Positions 25,956 through 35,563 of a stretch of DNA of 64,000 nucleotides are shown one piece after another (positions within the stretch are counted from its first letter, which is position 1; each line of letters starts with the position of its first letter). A program made the translations under genes and the position numbers. This stretch comes from Peredibacter sp045999315 (GTDB lineage Bacteria > Bdellovibrionota > Bacteriovoracia > Bacteriovoracales > Bacteriovoracaceae): positions 2,232,001-2,296,000 of the forward strand of contig NZ_CP174607.1 in assembly GCF_045999315.1 (NCBI RefSeq), written 5' to 3'. The notes under the pieces were generated by a model. It was not told the DNA's origin. It did not search any database and saw only the letters and a list, made by a program, of their open reading frames with translations.

Positions 25956-26525
25956 ATGGCAAGAACAAAAAAGATGAGTGATTATGAAGTGTTGGAACTA
26001 GCGTTTGAGGTCATCTCAAAGGAAGGTTTTGATTCATTTACTTTTGAGCAAGTAGGGAAGGCCGTTGGACTTTCTCCCGCTGCCATGGTGAAAAGATTTA
26101 AAACAAAAAAAAGATTGGCGCTTCTTGCCCGTAATCAGAAGTGGGACAAAAATTTATCTCAAATTAATTCAGACAAGCTACATGGCCTTATTGGAATTTT
26201 TGATTTTTTGAAGGTCATTGCATTAAGTGTAAACTCTAAAAGGCTAGGAGAGCATGTGACTTGGCTGGGCACAGAGGCCCGTCATCCAAGCTCGAAAAAG
26301 AAAGTGGCGGCCTACTTTGAAATTACCCGAGGGATTTTTTTTCGATTGGTATCTGAAGCGCTCGAGAATGGCGAGCTGAAGAACATTGAGGATGCTAAGG
26401 AACTTGCAAAAACCATGGAGGCCCTGGTTCAAGGGGCCATTTTTCAGTTCTCTTTCTTAAGTGAGTACAACATTGAGGCCCACCTTAAAAAACACTTTCA
26501 GGTGTTGCTGAGGCCTTATACTTAA
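25956..26525 (+). CDS. TetR-family regulator
   Basis: 189 residues. The N-terminal helix-turn-helix (FEVISKEGFDSFTFEQVGKAVGLSPAAMVKRFKTKKRL) is of TetR type, with a variable alpha-helical ligand domain after residue 65. It is divergent from the dienelactone hydrolase, with the palindrome at 25928-25945 as likely operator, so it probably represses that gene and itself. The inducer is unknown. Confidence 0.9.
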   Translation: MARTKKMSDYEVLELAFEVISKEGFDSFTFEQVGKAVGLSPAAMVKRFKTKKRLALLARNQKWDKNLSQINSDKLHGLIGIFDFLKVIALSVNSKRLGEHVTWLGTEARHPSSKKKVAAYFEITRGIFFRLVSEALENGELKNIEDAKELAKTMEALVQGAIFQFSFLSEYNIEAHLKKHFQVLLRPYT

Positions 26526-26582
26526 GTCGTAGCAAAAGTGTCAGGCACTCAACATTTCTCTAAGTCGTCCGATATATCCATT

Positions 26583-27095
26583 ATGCGATACTTATACCTA
26601 TTACCATTCCTTATCATTTCAACAGCTTTAGCGAAACCTTGTGGCCTTCAAGGAACCATTGAAGAGCGAATCAAGGACTGTAATCAGACGAAAGGCAACT
26701 TCGTTTTAGTGGCCGCTACTGAAAAGGGTGTTGAGTTCTACAAGGACACAAAATCAAAGCTCATTTGGGGCAGTAGAGTCCCTACAGATTTTAATCACTA
26801 TGGATCTCAAAAGGCCTGCGATGATGAAGTTTCAGGATATGAAATCCTAGGATCATTAAAGTGGCGCTTGCCCTCAATCCGAGAATATGAGACGGCCGCT
26901 GCGAATGGAATGAAAGAAGCGCTTCCAAGTATGAATCATTGGTTCTGGTCATCGACTCCCGTTAAGAGAAAAAGAAAGTATAGAAGACGTGCGGTCCCTG
27001 CAAGTGTGTACTTGTGGGACGGATCGGAAGAGAAAACGGACGTCGGCGATCTTAAAGACGGTGCCTCAGTCCGTTGTGTTGCTAAAGATGCTTAG
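26583..27095 (+). CDS. Exported DUF1566-like protein
   Basis: 170 residues from the ATG that gives a signal peptide (MRYLYLLPFLIISTALA, cleavage after ALA). The body has the DUF1566/Lcl pattern: LIWGSR early, ACDDEVSGYEILGSLKWRLPSIREYETA, NHWFWSSTP and VRCV at the end. Such domains occur in cell-surface and legume-lectin-like proteins of unclear role. Two Cys pairs are plausible. An earlier in-frame Met adds 15 residues without a signal. It overlaps its convergent neighbour by 4 nt. Confidence 0.8.
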   Translation: MRYLYLLPFLIISTALAKPCGLQGTIEERIKDCNQTKGNFVLVAATEKGVEFYKDTKSKLIWGSRVPTDFNHYGSQKACDDEVSGYEILGSLKWRLPSIREYETAAANGMKEALPSMNHWFWSSTPVKRKRKYRRRAVPASVYLWDGSEEKTDVGDLKDGASVRCVAKDA

Positions 27096-27418
27096 TGCTT
27101 AAAGTACTCACATTTAAAATCTTCAATTCTGCTGAACTTTGCATCAGCATCCCATTGAGTCATCTCCGGTAAATTTTGGAGACATACTTTTTTAAGCTCG
27201 TCTGAGTACTTCACACTTTCAATGGCCTCAAGAGTGAGTCCACGATAGTCGACGTACTTTTTCTTTGATGATCCCATCTCATAGCAACCTTCATAACATC
27301 TTTCTACAGTGTAAGTGCAGGTGTAGCTGCAAGCGGCGTCTAGTAAGAGAGGGGAAGTGTTGGCGTGAGCGAAAGAAACAGAAATGAGAGTTAGAGTTCC
27401 GAGAGTGAGAGTTTTCAT
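27092..27418 (-). CDS. Small Cys-rich secreted protein
   Basis: 108 residues with a signal peptide (cleavage near HANT, about residue 20). The mature N-terminus has six Cys in CSYTCTYTVERCYEGC-type spacing plus more, which suggests disulfides. AGGAGG precedes the ATG by 6 nt. No named domain. It is convergent with the DUF1566-like gene. Confidence 0.7.
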   Translation of the reverse strand: MKTLTLGTLTLISVSFAHANTSPLLLDAACSYTCTYTVERCYEGCYEMGSSKKKYVDYRGLTLEAIESVKYSDELKKVCLQNLPEMTQWDADAKFSRIEDFKCEYFKH

Positions 27419-27505
27419 AAAGGCCTCCTGGGGTTTGCGGGAGAGTTATGGCAAATTCAGGAGACCTAAACAATCTTCAAAAATTCATATATTTCATTCT
27501 TTTAT

Positions 27506-27856
27506 TCATGAATCAATAATGGACTCAAAACCGCCATAAATCATTCTAGAACCATCGAATGGCATGTTCTTGCCCATCTCCTTCATTTCAGGATCTTCCA
27601 TCATAAATTTGTCTGCCTTGTCGCGAATCTCTTTCGACGGATACTCGACCCAGCTGAAAATGATTTCTTCATCTTCTTTTGCTTTAACTGCACCGAAGAA
27701 GTCTGTGGTCTTACCGTGGGGAACATCACTTTGCCAGCATTCAACCACGCGAGTTGCTCCTGTTTTCTTCAATAGCTCGGCAAATTTTTTGGCGTGCTCG
27801 CTGTAGATTTGTTTATTTGCTTTTGGGACCGCTGTTACAAATCCTTCTACGTACAT
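27506..27856 (-). CDS. DUF1428 family protein
   Basis: 116 residues beginning MYVEGFVTAVP; a ferredoxin-like alpha/beta domain with ECWQSDVPHGKTTDFFGAV and the conserved end FDGSRMIYGGFE, typical of DUF1428 (YciI-like, dimeric alpha-beta barrel). Function unknown. TGGAGG lies 6 nt upstream of this ATG; the ATG ten codons earlier has no such site. Confidence 0.88.
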   Translation of the reverse strand: MYVEGFVTAVPKANKQIYSEHAKKFAELLKKTGATRVVECWQSDVPHGKTTDFFGAVKAKEDEEIIFSWVEYPSKEIRDKADKFMMEDPEMKEMGKNMPFDGSRMIYGGFESIIDS

Positions 27857-28038
27857 ATAAACCTCCAGGTTAATGATGATCCTCATAGTAGGTTCGTAAT
27901 AAGTTCTTGTCAGTAATCTGAGCCTTACGGTTCGCGCTTGCGAAAAAATTGAGATGTCGATCGGGAGTGGTGGGAGTATCCTGTATTTAGTTCGAAGGAA
28001 GTAATAAGAGTAAAATCTAATTACTGAGAGCGAACGAA

Positions 28039-28062
28039 AAATGGTCTTCGAAAGAAGGCCAT
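28039..28062 (-). terminator. Rho-independent terminator of flavin reductase gene
   Basis: A 10-bp stem (AATGGCCTTC, one G-U pair) with a 4-nt loop lies 3 nt after the stop codon and is followed on the minus strand by TTTTT. Confidence 0.7.
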
Positions 28063-28065
28063 TTT

Positions 28066-28638
28066 TTATTTGGCGCTAAACGGTTCCCCAATCGCATAGT
28101 AATTTCCACCAGCGACATGATGAATACTTCTCAAGGAAGGATCAGCATCTTCAAAATGCCAATGCCCATCTTTGAAAACACGTGTGTCTGACCAAGCAGC
28201 AAAAACCTCACCAATGAATAGGTCATAAGTTTCTTGATTATGAGGTTCTGGAATGAGTTTGCAAGCAAGCCATCCTGAACAACCTTCAACAAAGGGAAGA
28301 TCAAATCCTTCAAATTGAAACACTTGAACTCCGGCCTTTTTCAGTTTGTCAGGATCATTGTGAAGTGTGCTACTTCCTACCATTTGAGTAAGTTTCAACT
28401 GCGCCACTGTGGGAACTTGAATGACAAATGTCCCACTCTTTTCCACAAACGCACGAGTTCTAGTCGATTTATCGAGTACCACTGTTAGTTTCGGAGGATC
28501 AAAATCGAGAGCGCATGCCCAGGCCGCGGCCATGACATTATCTACACCTTGATAACGGGCAGAAACTAGAACGGTGGGGCCGTGGTTAATAAGTCTGAAG
28601 GCCTTCTTTAATTCAACAGGGGCAATATGACTGTTCAT
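28066..28638 (-). CDS. Flavin reductase family protein
   Basis: 190 residues with the split-barrel FMN-binding fold: VLVSARYQGVDNVMAAAWACALDFDPPKLTVVL, then FVIQVPTVAQLKLTQMVG and IGEVFAAWSD. The family binds FMN and reduces flavins or related substrates with NAD(P)H. It is a single gene with its own terminator. Confidence 0.9.
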   Translation of the reverse strand: MNSHIAPVELKKAFRLINHGPTVLVSARYQGVDNVMAAAWACALDFDPPKLTVVLDKSTRTRAFVEKSGTFVIQVPTVAQLKLTQMVGSSTLHNDPDKLKKAGVQVFQFEGFDLPFVEGCSGWLACKLIPEPHNQETYDLFIGEVFAAWSDTRVFKDGHWHFEDADPSLRSIHHVAGGNYYAIGEPFSAK

Positions 28639-28669
28639 GACAACTCCTCAAGTATCTTTGATTATATAA

Positions 28670-30010
28670 TTAAACTGGCAAAGTGAAATGAAAAGCTGAG
28701 CCTCGATTGACTTTACTTTCTACCCAAATATAACCACCGTGAGCACTGACAAGACCTTTAACGATTGAAAGTCCAAGCCCTGTACCTTGTTTTGCCGTTG
28801 CCTTGGCCTGCCAGTATCTATCAAAAATATGAGGAAGATCTTTGGCGGGAATTCCTGAACCGTTATCCACGACAGCAAGATGAATTTGTTCTCCCTGGTC
28901 CTCAGCCCGAACTTCTACTTTTCCACCTTCTTTGGTGAATTTAAGGGCATTGGAAAGGAGATTGGAAAGAATTTGAAGCATTCTTTTCTTATCGCATTTA
29001 ACGATGACGGGCGAAGGAGGAAGAACGTTAGCAATGGTTATAGATTTTGTGTCCGCTATTGGCTTAAGAAGAGTTTCTGCCTCCAAAACCAAGTCATTGA
29101 GATTTTCTTCGCGTAGCTCAAGTTCAAATTTCCCTTCTTCAAGTTTTCGCATATCAAGAAGATCGAGGATGAGACTTTGCATAACATCTACGGCCTTTTG
29201 AATGCCATCCAGGTTTCTCACAATCTTTTCCGTTGAAGGAGAATTGCTCGTGAGATTTCGAAGGGCCATCTGACTATTGAGTTTAATCGTGCCTAAAGGA
29301 TTTTTTAAATCGTGGGAAACAACCGAGAGAATATCATCTCTGGATTTAATGGCCTGAAGTCTTTTTTGACTTTGTAGACGGAATCTATTGGCGAAGAAGA
29401 TGATGAGGGCGGAAATTCCGATTGTGAGAAACAACAGGAGAGTCGAGTTGAAGGTTAATTCTTTTACCATCTTCTTGCGAGCATCATCAACGTCTCGACT
29501 TTCTTCTAAGTATCTGTTCCTTTCCAGTTCTATAAGTTCATCTTCATCGTTTCTTAGTTTTGCGTTCAGTGAACGTATTTTTGGACGCTGAAGTTCCTCG
29601 ACCTTTTGATCGAAAGTAAGAGGGAGCATGCTATTGAAGTAAGCAAGCTTTGCATCTTGAGTTCGGGCGATCTCGTCTAGGAGAGGATGGTCTTCAGGAG
29701 TTTCAAGCTGCCTCAGCACTTGGTGGAATTGGGCATTTGTTTCATCTAGGATTTGTTTATCTTTCGGGTCTTTTCTCAAAAGATAATTCACAGAATGAAT
29801 ATTGATGAGATGAGAAAGGTTCCTTAAGTGCTGGCCGCTGGAAATCCTTTGAAAATGTTCTTCCATGTCTTCCACAGATTCACTATGGTTCACGTCCATT
29901 TCGTGAAAGAGTCGTTGGCGACCATAAATAAAAAGACACACGATGAGAGTGAGAAAGGCGGCAATGAGATAATCGAACTTGATGTATTGTAGAGGATTTC
30001 GCCACTTCAT
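28670..30010 (-). CDS. Membrane sensor histidine kinase with periplasmic helical domain
   Basis: 446 residues. A transmembrane segment at about 14-30 and another at about 190-210 enclose a helical periplasmic domain (32-188, CHASE3-like). The cytosolic part has a phospho-His in VVSHDLKNPLGT (about 233) and a HATPase_c domain (NLLSNALKF, DNGSGIP, GTGLGLSIV). No response regulator is adjacent, so it is an orphan kinase. It should sense an envelope or solute signal. Confidence 0.92.
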   Translation of the reverse strand: MKWRNPLQYIKFDYLIAAFLTLIVCLFIYGRQRLFHEMDVNHSESVEDMEEHFQRISSGQHLRNLSHLINIHSVNYLLRKDPKDKQILDETNAQFHQVLRQLETPEDHPLLDEIARTQDAKLAYFNSMLPLTFDQKVEELQRPKIRSLNAKLRNDEDELIELERNRYLEESRDVDDARKKMVKELTFNSTLLLFLTIGISALIIFFANRFRLQSQKRLQAIKSRDDILSVVSHDLKNPLGTIKLNSQMALRNLTSNSPSTEKIVRNLDGIQKAVDVMQSLILDLLDMRKLEEGKFELELREENLNDLVLEAETLLKPIADTKSITIANVLPPSPVIVKCDKKRMLQILSNLLSNALKFTKEGGKVEVRAEDQGEQIHLAVVDNGSGIPAKDLPHIFDRYWQAKATAKQGTGLGLSIVKGLVSAHGGYIWVESKVNRGSAFHFTLPV

Positions 30011-30081
30011 CCATTCATTATACAGAAATGCGCCCCGCCAATTGATGACTCAAGGTCAAAAGGGGAGCGCTGAAATCAGAA

Positions 30082-31125
30082 TTAAATTTTCGCCATATCC
30101 ATCACAAACCGATAGCGAACATCACTCTTCACAACACGCTCATAGGCCTCATTTACTTGAGATGGAGAGATGAGTTCAATCTCTGGAGTAATTTCATGTT
30201 TGGCACAGAAATCAAGCATCTCTTGAGTTTCTTTAATAGAACCAATCAACGAACCTGCATACGATCTGCGTTTCATGACTAAAGGAAATGGATTAATTTC
30301 AAGCGGTCTTTCAGGAAGACCAACTACAACAAGTGTGCCATCAGTTTTTAAGAGATTGAAATAATCGTCCATATTGATTTCGGCCGACACAGTATTGATG
30401 ATTAAATCAAATTTGGCCGCATTCTGCTCAAATACTTCAGGATTTTTAGTCGAGATAAAATTGTGCGCACCAAACTTCATGGCATCATCACGTTTTTTGT
30501 CTGAGTGGCTGATCACAGTTACATCTGCACCTAGCGCGGAAGCGATTTTTACTCCCATGTGACCAAGTCCGCCCATTCCAACGATTCCAACTTTCTTTCC
30601 AGGACCGGCCTTCCAGTGACGAAGAGGAGAGTAAAGTGTGATACCTGCACAAAGAAGTGGTGCGGCCTTATCCAGGGGAAGTGACTTGGGAATTTGTAAA
30701 ACGTAATTTTCATCCACAACGATCACATCAGAGTAGCCACCTTGAGTGGGAGTCACTCCATCTTTCTCTTTACTGTTATAGGTGGCATTGAAGCCCACAT
30801 CACAGTATTGTTCAAGTTCAGCTTTACAGTGAGCGCATTCACGACAAGAGTCTACAAAGCAACCAACTCCAACGTGATCACCCACTTTATATTTTGTGAC
30901 CTTTGATCCGATGGCACGAACGACACCTGCGATTTCGTGTCCGGGAACGATTGGGAAGTTGGCCTCACCCCATTCGTTTCTTACGGTGTGAATGTCAGAG
31001 TGACAAATCCCGCAGAACCTGATGTCGATGATAACGTCATGTTCTTTTGCCTCACGACGTTCGAATGAATATGGTTTGAGAGCTTCTTTGGCATTAAAGG
31101 CCGCTATTCCTTGTGCTTTAATCAT
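30082..31125 (-). CDS. Zinc-dependent alcohol dehydrogenase, CAD/YahK type
   Basis: 347 residues. Catalytic zinc ligands are in FCGICHSDIHT and PGHEIAG; the structural zinc Cys set is in CRECAHCKAELEQYC; the NAD(P) motif is GMGGLGHMGVK. This matches cinnamyl alcohol dehydrogenase-like enzymes, usually NADPH-dependent aldehyde reductases. AAGGAAG precedes ATG 31125; an in-frame start 26 codons earlier lies in non-coding-looking sequence. Cytosolic. Confidence 0.93.
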   Translation of the reverse strand: MIKAQGIAAFNAKEALKPYSFERREAKEHDVIIDIRFCGICHSDIHTVRNEWGEANFPIVPGHEIAGVVRAIGSKVTKYKVGDHVGVGCFVDSCRECAHCKAELEQYCDVGFNATYNSKEKDGVTPTQGGYSDVIVVDENYVLQIPKSLPLDKAAPLLCAGITLYSPLRHWKAGPGKKVGIVGMGGLGHMGVKIASALGADVTVISHSDKKRDDAMKFGAHNFISTKNPEVFEQNAAKFDLIINTVSAEINMDDYFNLLKTDGTLVVVGLPERPLEINPFPLVMKRRSYAGSLIGSIKETQEMLDFCAKHEITPEIELISPSQVNEAYERVVKSDVRYRFVMDMAKI

Positions 31126-31248
31126 ATGTATCTTCCTTGAATAGGGGTGAGTCCCAGTTTGAAGAGATTGTACAAGAAATGCTGTGCATAATGTTACCTC
31201 CAAAATGCTACACTTGCTGAGACGGGCCCTTTAGGAGATAAAAATTGT

Positions 31249-32538
31249 ATGAAAAGACTATTTTTCCTCTTCTTGATTAGCTTCTCTCTTGTTTCTTTTG
31301 CGCGGGATTCTGTTGGTGAGCAAAGAACTGCAGTTGTGTTCTTTGATCTTTTAGAAGATGGCAAAGAGCCTTCGATAGATCTTTATAAGAAGGCCATTTT
31401 TGATGAAGCGAAGTCGGTAAGTCATTATGTGAAAGAAGTCTCTCATCAGAAGGCCTGGTTAACGGGAAAGACCTATCCATGGCTCAGATTGAAAGGATTA
31501 GGTAAAACTTGTTACCTATCAAGTAGCGACGTTTTAGAAACAATCATTCAGAACAATCTTCTGGACCTTACTCAAGTTGACCGTCTTTTAGTGTTTAATC
31601 ACATGAACCATACAGGTGAGTGCGCTAAGAACAATAGTTTTGGTTTCTCCACTCATGGAAAAGAAACTTATCGCACTTCAATAGGTGAGGTGAAGTTGAG
31701 TCTCGCTCAGTTTCATGCCACTAATCGGTTTGTTCTTCCAAAACTTCCGGTTCAACCTCTTTCAAATATCACTTCATCAGTTATTGCCCATGAACTTGGT
31801 CATTCCTTTGGTTCAACTGGGCACTCAAATATCTTGGATTGCGGTAAAGACATTATGAGCTTTGACCGTTCTCAGTGCACTCAATCGGCAATCGCCGATA
31901 TGTTCACACTACTTGGGGGAGAAGGTTTTTTTAGACCGTCACTTCATTTTTCTGCCTGTCACAAGGAAGAGCTAGGATGGATCGGTGTTAAAGACGAAAG
32001 TCTTGTTGTGATCAATAAAGAGAATAAATCTCGAATTGTGAAACTTCGTCCTTTCTCTACTGTCGGGAAGAACGTTTCGGTTCGAATTAATCTAGAAAGT
32101 CCGTTTCCGGTTCCTTGTGTGAATCCTACTAACTGCACCGTCGCCATTCAGTCCCTTTTCTTGGAGTATAGGACCGCTCGAGGTTTTGATGAAAACATTT
32201 CAAAGCTTCCATTTGAGAGTGCTCGTTACTTCAATCAACTTGTCCTTGCCCCTGATTATTATGCGGCCTCAAAGGAAATTAAAACGAACGGTATTCAGAT
32301 TCGAGGTGGCTTCTATAAGAATGATAAATGTATGACCTCATACAATTTGGATGTGACTCCAGAGTCTCTTCATTATCGTAATCCTCAAAATAATGAGGTC
32401 CTTTCTTATTCTTTATACGATAATCTCGACTCATTTCTTCTTCCTGGTATGACTTTCGCTGAATCAGTGAACGGTCTGAGTATTTCAATGAAAGAAATTG
32501 ATAAAGATGGAAATGCAGTAGTAGAGATTCGCTACTGA
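31249..32538 (+). CDS. Secreted zinc metalloprotease, M11/M6-like
   Basis: 429 residues with a signal peptide (1-18, cleavage after SFA). The zinc motif HELGHSFGSTGHSN has ligands His181, His185 and His192 and catalytic Glu182; a DIMSFDR Met-turn candidate follows about 20 residues on. The ELGW motif after it is usual for gametolysin/M6-like peptidases. No propeptide Cys switch is obvious. It should be exported and degrade extracellular or prey proteins, which is inference. Confidence 0.85.
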   Translation: MKRLFFLFLISFSLVSFARDSVGEQRTAVVFFDLLEDGKEPSIDLYKKAIFDEAKSVSHYVKEVSHQKAWLTGKTYPWLRLKGLGKTCYLSSSDVLETIIQNNLLDLTQVDRLLVFNHMNHTGECAKNNSFGFSTHGKETYRTSIGEVKLSLAQFHATNRFVLPKLPVQPLSNITSSVIAHELGHSFGSTGHSNILDCGKDIMSFDRSQCTQSAIADMFTLLGGEGFFRPSLHFSACHKEELGWIGVKDESLVVINKENKSRIVKLRPFSTVGKNVSVRINLESPFPVPCVNPTNCTVAIQSLFLEYRTARGFDENISKLPFESARYFNQLVLAPDYYAASKEIKTNGIQIRGGFYKNDKCMTSYNLDVTPESLHYRNPQNNEVLSYSLYDNLDSFLLPGMTFAESVNGLSISMKEIDKDGNAVVEIRY

Positions 32539-32607
32539 CGATCACGTCCGTATCCTGCCAGCAATCTGGCCCTCTCAGAGTTAATCTCTCCATATAGGGA
32601 GGGAACT

Positions 32608-33324
32608 ATGAAATTCGATAATAAAACCGTACTGATTACTGGTGCCAATCGCGGAATTGGTAAGGCCCTGGTTGAAGAGGCCTTAAAAAAGAACATTAAA
32701 AAAATCTATGCTTGCTCTAGAAAACTGGAAAATCTTCCTAATTTTAAAGATTCCAGGGTCGTTCCTATCCAATTAGATATTTCCGATCTTGCGCAAATTC
32801 AGGCCGTGGCCACCAAGACCCAAGATGTTCAAATTCTGATCAACAATGCCGGAGTGGTCAGTCCTGGTGGTCTTTTTGATTGTGATCTTAAACGTGACAT
32901 GGACATTAATTATTTTTCTACAATTGATATGATGAGAGAGTTTGTTCCATTTCTTGAAAAGAACTCGGATCCTCGAATTGTAAATATTGTTTCTATCGCG
33001 GCCTATGTGAATTTTCCTTTTATCGCCGGGTATTCTGCTTCCAAGGCGGCCCTGTACTCCGCCACTCAGGCCGCAAGAATTGAATTAAGTACCAAAGGAA
33101 TTCCTGTTCATGCAGTCAATCCCGGTGCGATTGATACAGACATGAACAAGGGTAGTACGATGGACATGACTTCACCGGAAGACGTGGCGGCAAGTATTCT
33201 CAATGAGATTGAGAAAGAAGTAGAAGACATTATTCCGGATAAGATTGGAAGAGGAATGTATGAGATTTGGGAAAGATCTGCCAAAGAACTAGAGGCCATG
33301 TCGAAGAAGATGTACTTAGGTTAA
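32608..33324 (+). CDS. SDR family oxidoreductase
   Basis: 238 residues with TGANRGIGKAL, NNAG, the Ser in VSIAAY, YSASK (YxxxK) and PGAIDTDM. This is a complete classical SDR. NAD(P)-dependent reduction or oxidation of an unknown substrate. GGAGGGA lies 6 nt upstream of the ATG. It shares 4 nt of stop codons with the convergent metallo-hydrolase gene. Confidence 0.93.
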   Translation: MKFDNKTVLITGANRGIGKALVEEALKKNIKKIYACSRKLENLPNFKDSRVVPIQLDISDLAQIQAVATKTQDVQILINNAGVVSPGGLFDCDLKRDMDINYFSTIDMMREFVPFLEKNSDPRIVNIVSIAAYVNFPFIAGYSASKAALYSATQAARIELSTKGIPVHAVNPGAIDTDMNKGSTMDMTSPEDVAASILNEIEKEVEDIIPDKIGRGMYEIWERSAKELEAMSKKMYLG

Positions 33325-34157
33325 CGACCTGAGAACAGCAGAACTCTGTCTTGTTCATGTGGAGGCAGTCGTTTTTTAAGAACTGCCTCTGCTTCCTCAA
33401 GAGAGTAGCGTGCGCTTGAATGAATCAAAACAATCTTTTCACTCTTGATTGAATCCAATCTTGGGATAAGTTCGTCCAAATGGACATGGCCCCATTCTTT
33501 GGCACTCGCGATGGTTTTCCTTTCATCAAGATAGGTGGCCTCCATCAAGAGAATCTTTGATTTTGCCACTTCAGGTGCTTTATCTAAAAATTCAATTTGG
33601 GTATCTCCAGTAAAACTCACCACCAGCTCAGTTCTTTCCTCCGTGGGATCCTCACCGCGGGCCCTTGCCTTGGCAACCTCTTCCGATGGCAGGCCCTCAA
33701 GATCTTTTCGTAGTTTTCTGAATTTACGATAGATGGAATATCCAAGCGAAGGGATTCGATGAACGGTTGGAAAAGTTTTCACTAAATGGCGGCTCGATAA
33801 TGTGAAGGCCTCATTCGCTTTAAGTCCGATGAACTCAAATTCATATTGATGTCCTTCAATAAGGCCCCATTGATTCATGATCTCTTTCATAGGATCAACC
33901 ATGCTCTCAGGCATGTAGAAGTGTGGTGTCTTGTGAGAGTGCATGGCCTTTTGAGAAATCACATAAGGAATGCCAGCAGCGTGGTCCATGTGCCCATGCG
34001 AAATAAGGAAAGTATTCATACCAATTGTATGAGGGAGACCTTGCGCGACATCAAAGGCGAGTGATAGTTCAGGGAGAGCAATACTTGTTCGAACACCTGC
34101 AAGTGATAGTCCTTTAAAGCTGAGTCCTGCATGTGCCCATTGAGCTGGCTTCATCAT
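33321..34157 (-). CDS. MBL-fold metallo-hydrolase, RNase Z-like
   Basis: 278 residues. The zinc motif is HGHMDHAAG (about residue 54), with later ligands in SFTGDTQ and VLIHSSARYS. The arrangement resembles ribonuclease Z/arylsulfatase-like members. It lacks the full RNase Z length (about 310) and its exosite, so tRNA processing is not assigned. Start at 34157; the next Met is one codon later. Confidence 0.88.
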   Translation of the reverse strand: MMKPAQWAHAGLSFKGLSLAGVRTSIALPELSLAFDVAQGLPHTIGMNTFLISHGHMDHAAGIPYVISQKAMHSHKTPHFYMPESMVDPMKEIMNQWGLIEGHQYEFEFIGLKANEAFTLSSRHLVKTFPTVHRIPSLGYSIYRKFRKLRKDLEGLPSEEVAKARARGEDPTEERTELVVSFTGDTQIEFLDKAPEVAKSKILLMEATYLDERKTIASAKEWGHVHLDELIPRLDSIKSEKIVLIHSSARYSLEEAEAVLKKRLPPHEQDRVLLFSGR

Positions 34158-34301
34158 ATGGATATTATTCCTTCATGAAAAGTTATCGTAAAGACTCTGG
34201 TTCAACATCCAGCAGAAATAGAATAGGCCTTTAATTCAGTTGAGTGTTCTTTAGTTTAAATCCATGCAGAAGATTTTCATGGAGCAGCTTAAAATAGCCA
34301 A

Positions 34302-35048
34302 ATGGAAACGGTAACAAATTACACCTCATATTTTATTTTGGCACTTTCAATCGGGATTCTCGTCGCCTCACTTCGCATGCGTCACAGTCTTAAAAAAGAG
34401 ATTAAAAAGAAAGATGAAGCGTTGAGGATGAAAGAGACCGAGTTCAATGAGTTGCGAATGCTTGCTGCAGGTGTGACTCATGAAATTAATAATGCCGTAA
34501 CCATCGTCATAGGAAGGACCGATCAATTGGCGAGAAAAACTGATGATCCTCAACAAGAAAAAATTTTCTTAAGTATCAAAAAGGGCTGCGATCGTATCGT
34601 GACAAGTGTGAAAGGTCTCAGACAGTTTATTTATCCAGACACTAAAGAAGTTGAGACCTATATTGATCTGGGAAAACTGATTGAAGATGTCATGAAGCTC
34701 ACTGGGCAGCGACTCCGAAATCATGGCATTCAAATTCGTCTGAGAGGTGTGGAGAATAAGTTTGTTCGAGGACGAATCAGTCAACTTGAACAACTTTTAA
34801 CCAATCTTTTAAACCAATCTGTGGAGAGGCTTTCTGATCTCCCCGAGAAATGGGTCCAACTCATTGCTGCTGACGAGCAAGGTGGCCTCAATATTTATTT
34901 CATGGATTCTAGTGGAGGAATTGGTGACAAAATCAGCCACAAGCAATTTAGTGAGATCCTTGAGAGGAATCACGGGCACTTGACTGTGAATCAGAACAAT
35001 CTTGTGATGGAACTATCAAAGCCAGCACCCGAGAAATTTCATATTTGA
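34302..35048 (+). CDS. Short histidine kinase-like membrane protein, degenerate ATPase
   Basis: 248 residues. One transmembrane segment (8-25) is followed by a coiled coil and a HisKA-type box with His60 in GVTHEINNAVTIV. The ATP-binding part is short: an N box in TNLLNQSVERL and a G1-like DSSGGIG, but no G2 box (GxGLGL) is seen. It may bind ATP poorly or act as a phosphotransfer or dominant partner. No regulator gene is adjacent. Confidence 0.75.
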   Translation: METVTNYTSYFILALSIGILVASLRMRHSLKKEIKKKDEALRMKETEFNELRMLAAGVTHEINNAVTIVIGRTDQLARKTDDPQQEKIFLSIKKGCDRIVTSVKGLRQFIYPDTKEVETYIDLGKLIEDVMKLTGQRLRNHGIQIRLRGVENKFVRGRISQLEQLLTNLLNQSVERLSDLPEKWVQLIAADEQGGLNIYFMDSSGGIGDKISHKQFSEILERNHGHLTVNQNNLVMELSKPAPEKFHI

Positions 35049-35106
35049 CCTCAACCTAACTTGAGGTATTACAATGCCTCCTTATTAACGTTAAGGGAGG
35101 AGTTGT

Positions 35107-35421
35107 ATGGATTATTCCTTTTATAAGGTGATTCATTTCGCAAGTATTGCAGCGATGGTTTTTAGTCTGGCGAGGAAGTCATATCTTCTGTTTGGTCTTT
35201 TCTGGATTCTTGTTTTTGCTTCATCATTTGGTTTGGTTTCGGCACTAGGGCTGCATGAGAACTTTCCAAAGTGGGCGAACGCTAAGTTTGGACTTTGGAT
35301 CATCATGGGAGTTTTGGCATTAGTGATGAAGTTTAAACCTCAATTAGGGAAGGCCTTCAGTGGTATTACTGGAGTCTTAGTTGTTGTGGCGATCTACTTG
35401 GCGGTCTACAAACCTTTCTAA
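35107..35421 (+). CDS. Small integral membrane protein
   Basis: 104 residues with four hydrophobic segments (about 5-25, 28-47, 61-76, 88-102). The start is backed by GGGAGGAG 5 nt upstream. The first segment (KVIHFASIAAMVFSL) resembles SirB-like proteins, but this is a loose similarity. Function unknown. Confidence 0.75.
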   Translation: MDYSFYKVIHFASIAAMVFSLARKSYLLFGLFWILVFASSFGLVSALGLHENFPKWANAKFGLWIIMGVLALVMKFKPQLGKAFSGITGVLVVVAIYLAVYKPF

Positions 35422-35456
35422 TCATTGAATCTTGCCCTATTCTTATCAAATTGTGC

Positions 35457-35552
35457 TATGATAGCGGTCCGGGTCAACACCCGGACTATATGAGAGCATA
35501 AACCATTCTAAATCTATCCATTTAAAAAATTAGACAATGCCTTTCGAGGCAT
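35457..35552 (+). promoter_or_regulatory. Structured leader upstream of ABC-F gene
   Basis: A good -10 (TATGAT, 35457-35462) is followed by a perfect 8-bp hairpin GTCCGGGT/ACCCGGAC (35467-35486), then a 6-bp UUCG-capped hairpin ATGCCT/AGGCAT (35537-35552) that ends 11 nt before the ABC-F ATG. A three-codon ORF (ATG AGA GCA, 35490-35498) lies between. This could be an attenuation-type leader, as known for some ABC-F resistance genes. Confidence 0.4.
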
Positions 35553-35563
35553 GGAGTGGTGTT

